Shown here: positions 21,521 through 31,709 of the stretch, piece by piece
How positions within the stretch are numbered: the stretch's first letter is position 1
Layout of the letters: every line of letters starts with the position of its first letter
DNA from: Hexactinellida sp. DTS-2022
Lineage: Eukaryota; Porifera; Hexactinellida
Length of the DNA: 64,000 nucleotides
Assembly (NCBI GenBank): GCA_028753945.1
Contig: JAPNXP010000003.1
Span: 3,224,001 to 3,288,000 of the forward strand
Direction of reading: 5' to 3'
Notes under the pieces: generated by a model
Databases searched by the model: none
The model's input: the letters and a program-made list of their open reading frames with translations, nothing else
Told to the model about the DNA's origin: nothing
Made by a program: the position numbers and the translations under genes

Positions 21521-22189
21521 ATACGAGTGTGAAGTTGGCTTGGTATTCGAACATGGTCACTTCAGTCAAATATTTGACTCACTTTTAGTTATCAGATTTG
21601 AATAAATTTAATATCATTCGACAGAGGAGATACGGAGGTTATTCCGTATTATGATTTATTTATTTTTTAATTTACTTTCAGTTGGTTATTTTTATCATAC
21701 AATGTAAGGTTGGTATTCATCAAAAATCACTATCTCAAAATTTGTTTACAATTCTGAAAATTTGTATTCCAAATTTGGAGAGATGGAGGTTTATGTGATT
21801 TAATTTTTATTTAAAATTTGCCAAAAACTTTGGAGTTATAAACTGAATATAATATAATTGGTATCATTCGTTAGAGGAGACACGGAGGTTTACGTCAATG
21901 CCATTAGATTCTTGAATATTCCCAGTATAACAGAGAAATAAGTCTTAAAAAATGGCGAATATCTGTTTTTATTGTTTTCTCTTTTCAAACTTTGAGCTTA
22001 ATCTTCCTGCGATAAAATAGAATCAGAATCGGTTCAAACTTTACAGGTACTTTCTCTGATATATTATAATTCAAACCCCCGAAAAGAAAACAAGGTCGCT
22101 AGTAATTTCTTTCAGAATTTTATAATTCTCCAATAGGTTTTTATTTCGATTTCTTAATTATTTTTGCTAAGCCTACCTTAATTTTCCGC

Positions 22190-22605
22190 TCGAAACGAAT
22201 ATCAGTATTCATAGTTTCCCTACCGAATACTGATACTGATATCGGTTGCTTCAACCGAATACTGTTAATGATAATATTTGGTTACGTCAACCAAATACTA
22301 ATACTGATGATATACGGTTGGTAGAACGGACACGAATACCGATAATCTTTGGTTGCCCTAACTGAATACGAACACACGTAATTAGAATATTCGAATGGAA
22401 AAACTAATATGAATACTGATCATATTCACTCGGGAGACCGAATACCGAATAATGATATTCTGTCGGGCAACCGAATACCGAATAATGATATTCGGTCGGG
22501 AAACCGAATACCGAATAATGATATCAGGTTGGCAACCGAATATCAACTATTCGCGAATAATATTCGGTTCAACCAAATATATCAGTATTCGGTTGCAACC
22601 TTGGT
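22190..22605. repeat. ACCGAATACTGATA minisatellite
   Basis: Imperfect units of about 30 bp built on ACCGAATACCGAATAATGAT and its inverse (ATCGGTTGCTTCAACCGAAT) run for some 400 bp. The right edge CGGTTGCAACCTTGG could be an element terminus. The 69- and 86-residue frames over it are repeat translations, not genes. Confidence 0.75.
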
Positions 22606-22733
22606 TATTAACTTGTAGACATCAAAATCGAAATCTTTGCACTACCAAGCCCGAAATTCTTTTATTCTTCTATGCTTCTATCGATGGAATTAAAAGGGTC
22701 ACTTGGAAGTGATCGTTTTAATTACATCGATAA

Positions 22734-22794
22734 AAGTGAACTCCGTTATAATGAAGTCCAAGTAGTTGAACTTCGTTATAACGTGAGTTAACTG
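22734..22794. mobile_element. Minimal pogo-type MITE fragment
   Basis: AGTGAACTCCGTTATAATGA and, inverted, CAGTTAACTCACGTTATAAC lie only about 60 bp apart, with TA after the right end. It is a near end-to-end pair of termini of the 16037-16430 family with almost no interior. Confidence 0.6.
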
Positions 22795-23554
22795 TATATA
22801 CAAAGGAGTCATAACTAAACCTGGATAATATTCTGCATACAACAATTAATCATTTATTAATAAAGGAAATGTTTTTATGGGCCGAGATATAATATTATCA
22901 CCTAAGTTCTCATTATTAGCTATAAATTCCCAACAATATCGGAGATAATTTAAGATATAAAATTTATTAAACGCTAAACATGTACTGTGTATCATAGCCC
23001 CATTAAATCAATCTCAACTTTCTTAATTTTTAACTCCATTGTGTTAAAGTTAAATAATTTTACACTAAAACACCATTTATTCAGGAAGTGTGAGATCTCA
23101 GCGGTCCTATGATCGCTACTTATCATTTCAGCTAATGGGATGGGACTGGTGGAAAACTCCGTGTGTTGTATTGTTAGGGCATAGTAAATATTTTCTTAGA
23201 ACAGGAAGGGGTTTAGAAATAAGAGAACCAGTCGCATCTAAATTCAAGAGAATATCTTTACTATTCATTAGTTTTAGAATTTCCAGCTGCTTATAAGAAT
23301 ACATATTAATAGTGAAAGGATCCTGTACGAAATAATGAACAGACTGGTGAGGGGGGTTCAGGAAGTAGATAACGAAAATACTGCTGGGTTGTTGTTACAT
23401 CTTCCATATATAAATTAGAAAACCGCTCCTTAGATTTTAATTCAGCTTTAACTTTCCGTAAACAATCTTGTGATTTAAGAGAAGTAAATTACCATAACAG
23501 AGACCCTGATTACTTGAATTATTAAACTGTTTATTCTAAATATTACTAACCGAA

Positions 23555-23800
23555 TTATTCACTGACAATTATCCCATTTACTACGCTTACTGCAAGATAG
23601 ATGGCGACTATGTGCACTCTACCCATCTGTGTGTTGAAATGACAAATATCCTCTGAGTAAATCTTGACAAGTATGTCATTATCTACCAAATTTAGTGCTT
23701 CATCAATATAAAAGATATAAGATGGAGAATTTTCAAACTTACAAGTCGCTCTAGCTCTGAAGAAAGGACTATTAACCTTGCGACTATCAGGTTTCTTCAA
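23555..23800 (-). CDS. Unassigned minus-strand frame
   Basis: 81 residues (MKKPDSRKVNSPFFRARATC, SYIFYIDEALNLVDNDILVK, CHFNTQMGRVHIVAIYLAVS). It lies downstream of the 177-residue frame on the same strand inside the large inverted-repeat element. Codon texture is plausible, but no domain is recognised. Confidence 0.3.
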   Translation of the reverse strand: MKKPDSRKVNSPFFRARATCKFENSPSYIFYIDEALNLVDNDILVKIYSEDICHFNTQMGRVHIVAIYLAVSVVNGIIVSE

Positions 23801-23834
23801 CCAATAATTTACAAACTTTAAACACGCATTGGGG

Positions 23835-24556
23835 CTATCTATTTAAATTTTCAGCAAAAACATTAGTACAATTACTAACCAATGAAGTTATAGAAATAGA
23901 ATTGGTAATACAAATATTATCCCACCAACTCAGTTCGAGATAAAACTCCCCACAGTTACTACTCATATTAGTTATAACATCAATCTCAGAACTTTCTATC
24001 ACCATTTGGGTTTCAAAGTTGTCAGTTATAATATTAGGTACATCGTGAGAACGAGGTAGTTCACTAAATTCACTTTCAACTCTAACACAAAAATCAGTAT
24101 ATTTACTTTCTAAGCACTTAACACCATAAGCATTGTACTCATCTCTAAACACCTTTATCCAAGTAATAAAAAGACTCAAGTCATCTCCACTTGAAAACAC
24201 ATATTTCTTACCAAATATTTGATACAAGAAACTACATTCAAGCTGTACTTCAGACAACCACAAAACCACTAAAGGAGTACATTCGACAAAACCTTTACAA
24301 TAAGTTCTCACAATCGTTGGAATAAAATCAAAACACTCATCAAAATAGCAAGTTTCCTCGAATTGCAAAAAACTAGAAACATTTTGTGGACAAGTTTATC
24401 CATAAACATAGCACCCTCTACCCATAGGTGATATTCAGCTGTATTGAACATGTAATACACATCGTGGCCTTCACTATTTAGAGAACTAAGATTTGTATTA
24501 TGAGAATCTCTCTTCAACCGGTCATCATAGCTTGGTTGGATGCAGAAGATGCCCAC
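23835..24556 (-). pseudogene. Unassigned coding region, one frame break
   Basis: The longest open frame that is not a repeat translation is 177 residues (23835-24368). The overlapping 82-residue frame (24308-24556) reads smoothly into it if a single frame change near 24360 is allowed: VEGAMFMDKLVHKMFLVF is followed by QFEETCYFDECFDFIPTIV and VECTPLVVLWLSEVQLECSF. It is rich in acidic residues and has no obvious zinc finger or catalytic triad. It lies inside the arms at 21523-27082, so it could be that element's own gene or a captured gene. I do not recognise the family. Confidence 0.45.
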
Positions 24557-24664
24557 ACAATAAGAAGTTTATCGTCAACTAAATCAAATTCAAGTTTTCA
24601 TAAATCTAAGTTATCGAATGACGAAAATAAATAAGAACACGCAGCTACACTTAAACTTACTTCC

Positions 24665-24901
24665 TTAAGAATACTGGAAGTTACCAATGATGCTTAACCT
24701 CTGAATAGTTAGGTTTGTAAGGCTACAACTCACGTGAAATTGTTCCTCCGAATTAGGGGGACTTACTAAAGGCTTAACTTCGATTAAAGCATCCCTCACC
24801 AGGGTTCTTATGTTATGAGAGTTCTTTCTCCATTTCAAGTACAAGCTGTGTATCTTAACAGGCTTGTTACATGAGTAAACCTTCTTACAGATGGAACCCA
24901 A
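24665..24901 (-). CDS. Unassigned minus-strand frame
   Basis: 78 residues (MGSICKKVYSCNKPVKIHSL, LKWRKNSHNIRTLVRDALIE, QFHVSCSLTNLTIQRLS). It is placed between the 2A-like exon and the 177-residue frame on the same strand and could be an internal exon of one gene. No domain is recognised. Confidence 0.3.
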   Translation of the reverse strand: MGSICKKVYSCNKPVKIHSLYLKWRKNSHNIRTLVRDALIEVKPLVSPPNSEEQFHVSCSLTNLTIQRLSIIGNFQYS

Positions 24902-25073
24902 ATAGAACTAGGTGAACTGTAGCTGACATTCAGGGACTGGACCAATTGTTAAATGTTAGTGTTGTGGAGAGGAGTGCGTCGATAATAGAGTTGATCTCTG
25001 CGGGTAGTAGTTCTAAATCTAAAATATAACAATAAAGGTTATCCTTATTCATAACGCATATCAATCAAATTAC

Positions 25074-25292
25074 CTTGTTTGTGACGAGTATCTTGAGTTG
25101 GGGTTGGGGTGTAGGCCCAGGATTGATCTCGATGCCGCCAATGATTAGTAGAATGGCTATTATACAAGCAATTAGAGACGAGATGAGTGAAACAGATGAA
25201 TCAATTTGGTCTGTTGTTGATAGATTTTTATTATTGCATTTGTGGATATAATGTAAACCGATGCGAGCAGGCCACAATTCAATAGAAATCAT
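25074..25292 (-). CDS. First exon with hydrophobic leader and 2A-like NPGP motif
   Basis: From the start at 25292 the exon encodes about 50 residues ending in a hydrophobic helix (SLISSLIACIIAILLII), then GGIEINPGPTP with NPGP at 25113-25124, then LVTNK and a donor (AACAAG then GTAATTTG). A hydrophobic helix followed by xxExNPGP is the arrangement of 2A-like peptides, which make ribosomes skip a peptide bond before the last proline. They are known at the N-termini of some non-LTR retrotransposons and of NLR-like proteins in sponges and sea urchins. Here G replaces the usual D before I-E, so activity is uncertain. A possible second exon begins at 25018 after an AATATAACA...TTTTAG-type acceptor and contains LELLPAEINSIIDALLSTT. 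Confidence 0.55.
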
Positions 25293-25399
25293 TGACGGAT
25301 AACTAATGAATGAACTAAAATTCAAGAAATAGGGGAAGAAGAAATAGAAGAAGAAAAGTGAAAAGCTTGATAAAGAAAAAAAATAATGAAAGCAAAATA

Positions 25400-26237
25400 C
25401 AGTAAAACCTCCATTAGGGAACACCTCCGATTAAGGAACAACTCTGCTTAGGGGACACTTTTCTTTAGTCCCGATTTTATACTATGCTTTAACATTGATA
25501 CCTACCTCCCATTAAGGAACACCTCCCTACAGTGAACAGGGAACACCTTTTTGTGTCCCAAATGTCACTTAACCATTCAGATGGACCTCTCATTAAGGAA
25601 CATTCGTATTTAACTAATAATATTTATCATAATTTGTGGGAATAGTTTTGATCTCAAGTCATTTTAGCCAATATACATTATTTGGCATAAGTGTCTCTGC
25701 CAGGTTCCAATTCTGGCACAAGTGGCACTAATAAAATATGCTGTATCTCCGTAGAAAATAATCGTATTGGTTTGAAATTATGCACTTAGACTTAGAGTAA
25801 TCGACCATGTGGAATTCAAATCTGCAATCAGAACTTGTATATTGTAAATTTGTAATTGCATCTTAATTAATGATCAGAATTTTTTATTAAATTAGCTAAT
25901 TATATAGTTAATGAGTTTATCACCTCCCTAAAAATCTGAATTCAAAAATTTCCCTATTATTTTTTAATTGACATATAAATTTATCAAAATAGCCATGTTG
26001 AAACATCTAATAATCTTAATATGCTACTATAAGCATTAATTTATGAATACAAATTATTCTCTTCAAATTCTTTTGGCCGGTTAGTGTACATATTGAGCAT
26101 ATTTATAAAAAACATTCATACACCTTACAAATTTTATGATAGGCTCCTAAAAGGCAGACCTCTTATCAAGGAACACCTCTATATTAGGAACACTTTTCAG
26201 CAGTCCCCAAAGTGTTCCCTAATTAGAGGTTTTACTG
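25400..26237. mobile_element. pogo-type MITE, CAGTAAAACCTCCATTAGGG ends
   Basis: An 838-bp element flanked by TA (25398-25399, 26238-26239). The left end is CAGTAAAACCTCCATTAGGG and the inverse of the right end is CAGTAAAACCTCTAATTAGG. Words such as ATTAAGGAACACCTCC recur inside near both ends. The middle matches the relic at 4480-4860. No gene is seen within. Confidence 0.9.
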
Positions 26238-26523
26238 TAGTGTAAAGTTGGAAATCTAGTTATATTCTGAGTAAAACTTATATTTTCCAATAATAGCCTA
26301 TATGCGCAACAGCTAAATCCATTTTAAAATGTGTAAGTTGAACTAACAATTGTGTGGCGCAAATTCGACTTGTTAGAAATTACCTTTTAGGGGATAGGTG
26401 TATAGTAATTACTGAGCTTACCGCTTACAACTTGTAGTATGAAAATTTAGTTAATCAATGTTTACCACGAAAAGAAATTCTGAAAGAAATTAGTAGCGAC
26501 CCCTATTATTTTTCGAAGAATGA

Positions 26524-26666
26524 CTGGGGCGCCGGCGACCCGCAAGAGCAACGGTGCACAAGTAGATATGATTAACCTAAACCGGTAGGGGAGGGGCAAA
26601 GCCCCTGTACCCCCTTCAAAAAAAATGACCGGAGCAACGGGTGCACCCGTGCCGCCGGGGCCCTAG
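26524..26666. mobile_element. 143-bp MITE with 5-bp duplication, copy 1
   Basis: The ends CTGGGGCGCCGGCG and (inverse) CTAGGGCCCCGGCGGC are flanked by AATGA on both sides (26519-26523, 26667-26671). The interior has GAGCAACGGGTGCACCCGT as an inverted pair. It is strikingly GC-rich against its AT-rich surroundings. The other arm of the host inverted repeat lacks it. Confidence 0.85.
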
Positions 26667-27239
26667 AATGAATTATAATATATCAGAGAAAGTACCTGTA
26701 AAGTTTGAATCGATTCTGATTCTATTTTATCACGGAATATTGAGCTCAAAGTTTGAAAAGAGAAAACAAGAAAAACTGAGATTTACGCCATTTTTTAAAG
26801 ACTTATTGGTCTGTATATAGGGATTATTCGATAAATCTAATGGTATTGAGGTGAACCTCCGTGTCTCCTCTAACGAATGATACCAAAATAAATTAGATTC
26901 AGTTTAATATTTGATAGGAATTAAAAATAACCAACTGAAAGTAAATTTAAAAAAATCATAATACGGAAAAACCTCCGTATCTCCTCTGTCGAATGATATT
27001 AAATTTATTCAAATCTGATAACTAAAAGTGAGTCAAATATCTGACTCGAATATTAAGCCAACTTTACACTCATAGCAAAATGAGGTTAAACAATCAGTAT
27101 ATGATATGATAGATCGTGACCTATTATATAAGGCCTATGCACCAACTTTGTGAAACTGGACCATGGATTAAAGGAAGGCTATTGATAAATAGGTTATTTA
27201 TCGTTATCTAAATAACTAGTAGTGATAGACCTCATAAAT

Positions 27240-27810
27240 GTTCTATAGCACATAAATTAACAGCAAAAGTTTGCTGGCCTACGAATTTAGAGAGGCAAAA
27301 TGCTTAGGCAGTGTTTAGCGAATCAAGTTACGCTTCCTAAAGGGTAAAAAGGAATGCAAGGTGCTGCTATAAGAACTCAGACGAAAGATTTTTTGACGTT
27401 ATAATTCAAATTTGGAAAGTTTTTAATGTCAACAGTCCAATGAGTGGAAACGCTTAAGAGATTTGTTTTCAAATCCTCTGACTAATAATGATGGACGTTT
27501 CCCATTTCTTGATAAAGTTGATCAGTGGCTCGACATATTGAAACTCCTTATTGGTAAGGTTGGAAAGTTAATGTCACAAATATTTTCAAGCTTTAACATT
27601 CTTGTTTAGCACTACCTCAAATAGTTAACTATCTAACAAGCGAGAGATGCGGTTTCACTTATATTCTCTACTCCCGTCTTCAGAACGATCCATTTGAACA
27701 CCATTTTGGCGTATATCGACAAAGGTCAGGTAGCCAATATAATATGTCCATAATTCTTGAGAGTGAACGAACACTCATACACTCAAAACTTTACTTTGGA
27801 TGAAGAATCA
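27240..27810 (+). pseudogene. P-like transposase C-terminal half, decayed
   Basis: Plus-strand frames give CWPTNLERQNA, AVFSESSYASLK, DVIIQIWKVFNVNSPMSG, NALRDLFSNPL, FPFLDKVDQWLDILK, and finally SRLQNDPFEHHFGVYRQRSG with SIILESERTLIHSKL. These are, in order, the blocks after the catalytic core in P-like transposases (compare 49300-49850). The upstream catalytic part is absent, and frameshifts and stops are frequent. Confidence 0.75.
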
Positions 27811-27819
27811 GTTCAATTT

Positions 27820-28555
27820 TGGAAAACTCTAATCACTTTCACTAGTGAGTGAAATTGCTCTTCAAGCGTTGTAATTTATAACTGGATATGCTGTCCATTC
27901 TACCCCCATTAAATGGAAATATAAATGTGGAGGTTGTATTTCTAGTTTAATTCAACTTAACAACGTACATCTCCTTATCAGGGTCGAGGAGGTTTAAAGT
28001 ATCCAACAATGGAAGTTCTCGAGGCAAGTCTTCTTCTTAGGAAAATTAATACTGCCATTAAAAACAATCGATGTTGTTCCTTAAATTCATTTCATTATCC
28101 CCACGTAGAATTCTAGTTTCGCTCTCTATTCGGAAATTGAAGACACATCAGCCTTGACAGAATTTTGGAGAACGGGATGTAACGATTGTCATAGGGTGCA
28201 GGGTTGTATCAACTCAATTTGAGTCGGCAGAATCAACTCATTTTTTTGAATGAGTTGAATGAGTTGGTAATAGCAAAATGAATGAGTTGAATGAGTTGGT
28301 AGATATACTAAAGAAATACTTCTAACAGTTGCTGATTGATTCTGGCAAACAAAGTTGGCAAATTAAATTCACTGAAGATACACAAATCTTCTAATTGAAC
28401 ATCAAATGTTGAAGACACCGGGAAAATAAAGAATTTCAGTAATAAATATTTATTTGTGTAATAGAATGTTTGCGTCTATTTATTGTTAAATTAACTGAAT
28501 TATTAGTATTCTTCGCTATTCAAAGTGTATTTATTAGTGGACTAAAGCCATCTAC
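27820..28555. other. No gene; GAATGAGTTGAATGAGTTGG repeat
   Basis: Near 28200 the sequence CAGGGTTGTATCAACTC opens a small region of repeated AATGAGTTGAATGAGTTGG (28240-28300). It looks like the left end of a hAT-style MITE, but I could not find its right end. Confidence 0.4.
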
Positions 28556-28560
28556 GGGGC

Positions 28561-30932
28561 CACGGACTACTAGATACCCGGACGCGACAAAGCCAAACCA
28601 CAGTCAAAAATGCGTAGGCTGAACATTGTATGACTGAAAATATGGTCAATTCTGTATTTTTAGTCACTAAATTTGGTATCTAACACAATCTTTGGGCGCT
28701 GAATTCAAAAATGACAACTTCAAGGTTCAAAAACTCACTCCCCGCCCTAATTTTGGCAAAAAAGACGTGGTCACACCCAAATATGGTCAATTCCATATTT
28801 TTGTTCTATTACTTCATCATAACACTAAATTCGCAATATCCTCTTAACTAGGAATGATATTGTTGAAAATATGATTAATAAATTGTTCAGCTAAATCTAT
28901 ACTATTAATAGAGCAGTGTCTGTGTGTCCGCAATCGATCTCAAATTTTGATTGGCCCAATTCAACCACTAATATTTATATCCTAATATGGATTGTTGACA
29001 TTCATTTTTTGAATAAATACTACATACGGAAACAAAAATCATTTTGTTAAATATTTAATGGAAGTTTTTACAAACCCGGGCAACTCATTGAAAATACAAC
29101 ATAGACCTAAGGCAATGTGTGCCATAAAGCGTTTATGGCGCAATAAATGTTGAAAAGAAAAACACGCCTTAATCCCGAAGTTCGCGAGCTGATAATGCCT
29201 CCAATAGAAATAATCAGAAAAGGAGACGCCTTAATCCTGAAGTTCGCGCAGCTGAAAATGGCTCAGATAGGAAGCACTAATGTAAAATACACCCGAAATT
29301 TAGTATACAAAGAAGTTCTGTAGGTGGGCTTGCTATAATGGCTGATATGTATAAATTATCAGTAATCTGTACATAGCCACCTCTTAGTATATATTTCCGC
29401 TATATAAATCCATATCAAATGTATCATGAAAATATTTCCATATTACGTCAGCAAAGCGACGGGAAATTGACTAGTATATATCACTACGTTACGGTCGTGA
29501 CCTTCGGTATACAAGGCCTGACTTGCTAGGCGAAAATTTGTGTACCATGGATTACTTAAAGTGCATTGAAAAATGGAGAATTGATCTTTATTCCAATAAT
29601 TAGCAATGATAGAGCTGAAAAGTGTATTATAACTATATAGGAATATGATATCCAGGTATACATAGCACCCTGCAGAATTGCGATATGTCATCATCTGATG
29701 ACGTTATGGTAATTTTGGTTGCAAATTATCTTGTTTTTCTAGCATACTTTTAACATAGTTAAACGCGTTATAAATGTTCAAAATTGGAACATTGTTATAC
29801 CCAGAAGTAGTTGAATAAAATATATCGAAATTATAAATGGAATGTTGACACATTCCTCGGTTGACATGAAAAATGTATATTTCCAAAAATTTGCCATAAC
29901 TCAAAAACTATGAATGTTATGTAAACTAGACTGGTACTGATCCATCTGGAATAGGTAACTTCCTATTCATCGATAATACATTTTCTATGCCTAACTTCAA
30001 TAATCTTTGAGATAGTGAGTCATTACCTAATAATGAATTAAGTGTTAATTATCTCATTATCTCAAAGATTATTGAAGTTAGGCATAGAAAATGTATTATC
30101 GATGAATAGGAAGTTACCTATTCCAGATAGATCAGTACCAGTCTAGTTTACATAACATTCATAGTTTTTGAGTTATGGCACATTTTTGGAAATATACATT
30201 TTTCATGGCAACCGAGGAATGTGTCAACATTCCATTTATAATTTCGATATATTTTATTCAACTACTTCTGGGTATAACCATGTTCCAATTTTGAACATTT
30301 ATAACGCGTTTAACTATGTTAAAAGTATGCTAGAAAAACAAGATAATTCGCAACCAAAATTACCATAACGTCATCAGATGATGACATATCGAAATTCTGG
30401 AGGGTGCTATGTATACCTGGATACCATATTCCTATATAGCTATAATACACTTTTCAGCTCTATCATTGCTAATTATTGGAATAAAGATCAATTCTCCATT
30501 TTTCAATGCACTTTAAGTAATCCATGGTACACAAATTTTCGCCTAGCAAGTCAGGCCTTGTATACCGAAGGTCACGACCGTAACGTAGTAATATATATTT
30601 AGCTGAACAATTTATTAATCATATTTTCAACAATATCATTCCTAGTTAAGAGGATATTGCGAATTTAGTGTTATGATGAAGTAATAGAACAAAAATATGG
30701 AATTGACCATATTTGGGTGTGACCACGCCTTTTTTGCCAAAATTAGGGCGGAGAGTGAGTTTTTGAACCTTGAAGTTGTCATTTTTGAATTCAGCGCCCA
30801 AAGATTGTGTTAGATACCAAATTTAGTGACTAAAAATACAGAATTGACCATATTTTCAGTCATACAATGTTCAGCCTACGCATTTTTGACTGTGGTTTGG
30901 CTTTGTCGCGTCCGGGTATCTAGTAGTCCGTG
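28561..30932. mobile_element. Giant foldback element with arms of about 0.88 kb
   Basis: Two near-perfect inverted arms meet around a spacer of about 40 bp near 30036. The outer ends are CACGGACTACTAGATACCC and its inverse. A 7-bp duplication ACGGGGC lies on both sides (28554-28560, 30933-30939). The left arm carries a 579-bp Helitron at 28896-29474. Both arms contain mirror-image frames (83 and 66 residues on the left; 74 and 66 on the right) that differ by a few substitutions and are probably not genes. Long arms with little interior resemble foldback or MULE-type elements; the class is not settled. Confidence 0.85.
28896..29474 (+). mobile_element. Non-autonomous Helitron with intact ends
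   Basis: It starts TCTATACTATTAATAGAGCA after an A and ends TTGACTAG before a T, as Helitrons insert between A and T. The end is preceded by a hairpin CGTCAGC-AAA-GCGACG, 10 nt before CTAG. The opposite arm of the foldback has the unoccupied AT (GCTAAATATATATTAC, read inversely), which fixes the boundaries. No gene lies inside. Confidence 0.9.
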
Positions 30933-30939
30933 ACGGGGC

Positions 30940-31530
30940 GCATGCATTAGTTCGAATTTTGATTTTTGAAGGTTGTCAATAGTCGAATTTCAATGGTTGT
31001 CATTAGTTTGACTCTATTTTAGGTAGGTTGCCATTAGTTCGACTCTCTTTTTAGGGAGGTTATAATTAGTTCGGCTCGTGTTTTTTGACTAATTCCTGAA
31101 TAAGAACAAGTCATGAATAATAGAACACTTAATGAATTATTCATGATATCGGCCCTTTTGAATGAATTAGTCAACTTAAGTTTTAGGCAGGTTGTTATAA
31201 CTTTTTATATAATCAGTATATGTAAGAATGAGTAAACACAGTATGATAAGATAAGGAAAACACAATATGATGAGGAAAACACTATATGATAAATAGGGGA
31301 ACAAAATACGATTAATAAAGAAAACACAATATGATAAATGACATAATTTGTGAAGATTTGGACTATTTTCTATTGGTGAACGGCAGATGGGAATGCAATC
31401 GATTAGAATTTCACACATGCAATTGTAGGATGTATTGCTGGGAAAATAATTTGATGAACTTAAAGAATTTGTGTTTATTGAAATGCATCGCATGATAATA
31501 ATTGTATCTCATCAATTTTAATCAAATGTT
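30940..31530. other. No gene; TTAGTTCGA and AACACAATATGAT repeats
   Basis: Short imperfect repeats: GGTTGTCATTAGTTTGACTC-like units (30960-31080) and AAAACACAATATGATAAA-like units (31240-31340). The 105-residue minus frame here is a translation of these repeats. Confidence 0.4.
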
Positions 31531-31533
31531 ACA

Positions 31534-31701
31534 CAGTCGAAACCGGTTTATTCTAACCAATTATTTGCATGGAAATAAAGTAAGAAAAATTCGATAGTTA
31601 GAATAAACCGATTGAAAATAAAACAAAATTGGAATTTTCTTACACATTTAAAATAAATAGTTAATTAGAAAAATCCGGTGTTAGAAAACCTGTTTCGACT
31701 G
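31534..31701. mobile_element. pogo-type MITE, CAGTCGAAACCGGTTTATTC ends
   Basis: A 168-bp element has ends CAGTCGAAACCGGTTTATTC and (inverse) CAGTCGAAACAGGTTTTC. TA follows the right end; the left flank reads CA, probably a mutated TA. The interior repeats GTTAGAATAAACCG. Confidence 0.8.
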
Positions 31702-31709
31702 TATCATAA

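Larger units (their letters stand above)
21523..27082. mobile_element. Element bounded by inverted arms of about 0.6 kb
   Basis: The left arm (about 21523-22125) and right arm (about 26470-27082) are inverted copies. Shared landmarks are GAGTGTRAAGTTGGCTT at the outer edge, ATCATTCGACAGAGGAGATA, ACTTTACAGGTACTTTCTCT, and AATTTCTTTCAGAATTT at the inner edge. The right arm carries a 143-bp MITE absent from the left. Between the arms lie minus-strand coding pieces (23555-25292), a minisatellite and two pogo-type MITEs. No target duplication was established, so the pair could also be two inverted copies of one repeat. Confidence 0.6.

Noticed and set aside
25065..25424. A 119-residue frame starting MFPNGGFTVF
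   Set aside because: Its first 44 codons lie partly within the pogo-type MITE and in a poly-pyrimidine tract; the later start at 25292 is preferred for the 2A-like exon.
21523..27082. Calling the unassigned minus-strand gene a transposase
   Set aside because: Position inside inverted arms is suggestive, but no catalytic motif or zinc finger is visible, so no function is assigned.
29443..30602. Pairs of conserved frames (MSYGKFLEIY... and MMTYRNS...) in both foldback arms
   Set aside because: Mirror copies again. They may still be worth a substitution test, but there is no domain, start context or third copy to support a gene.
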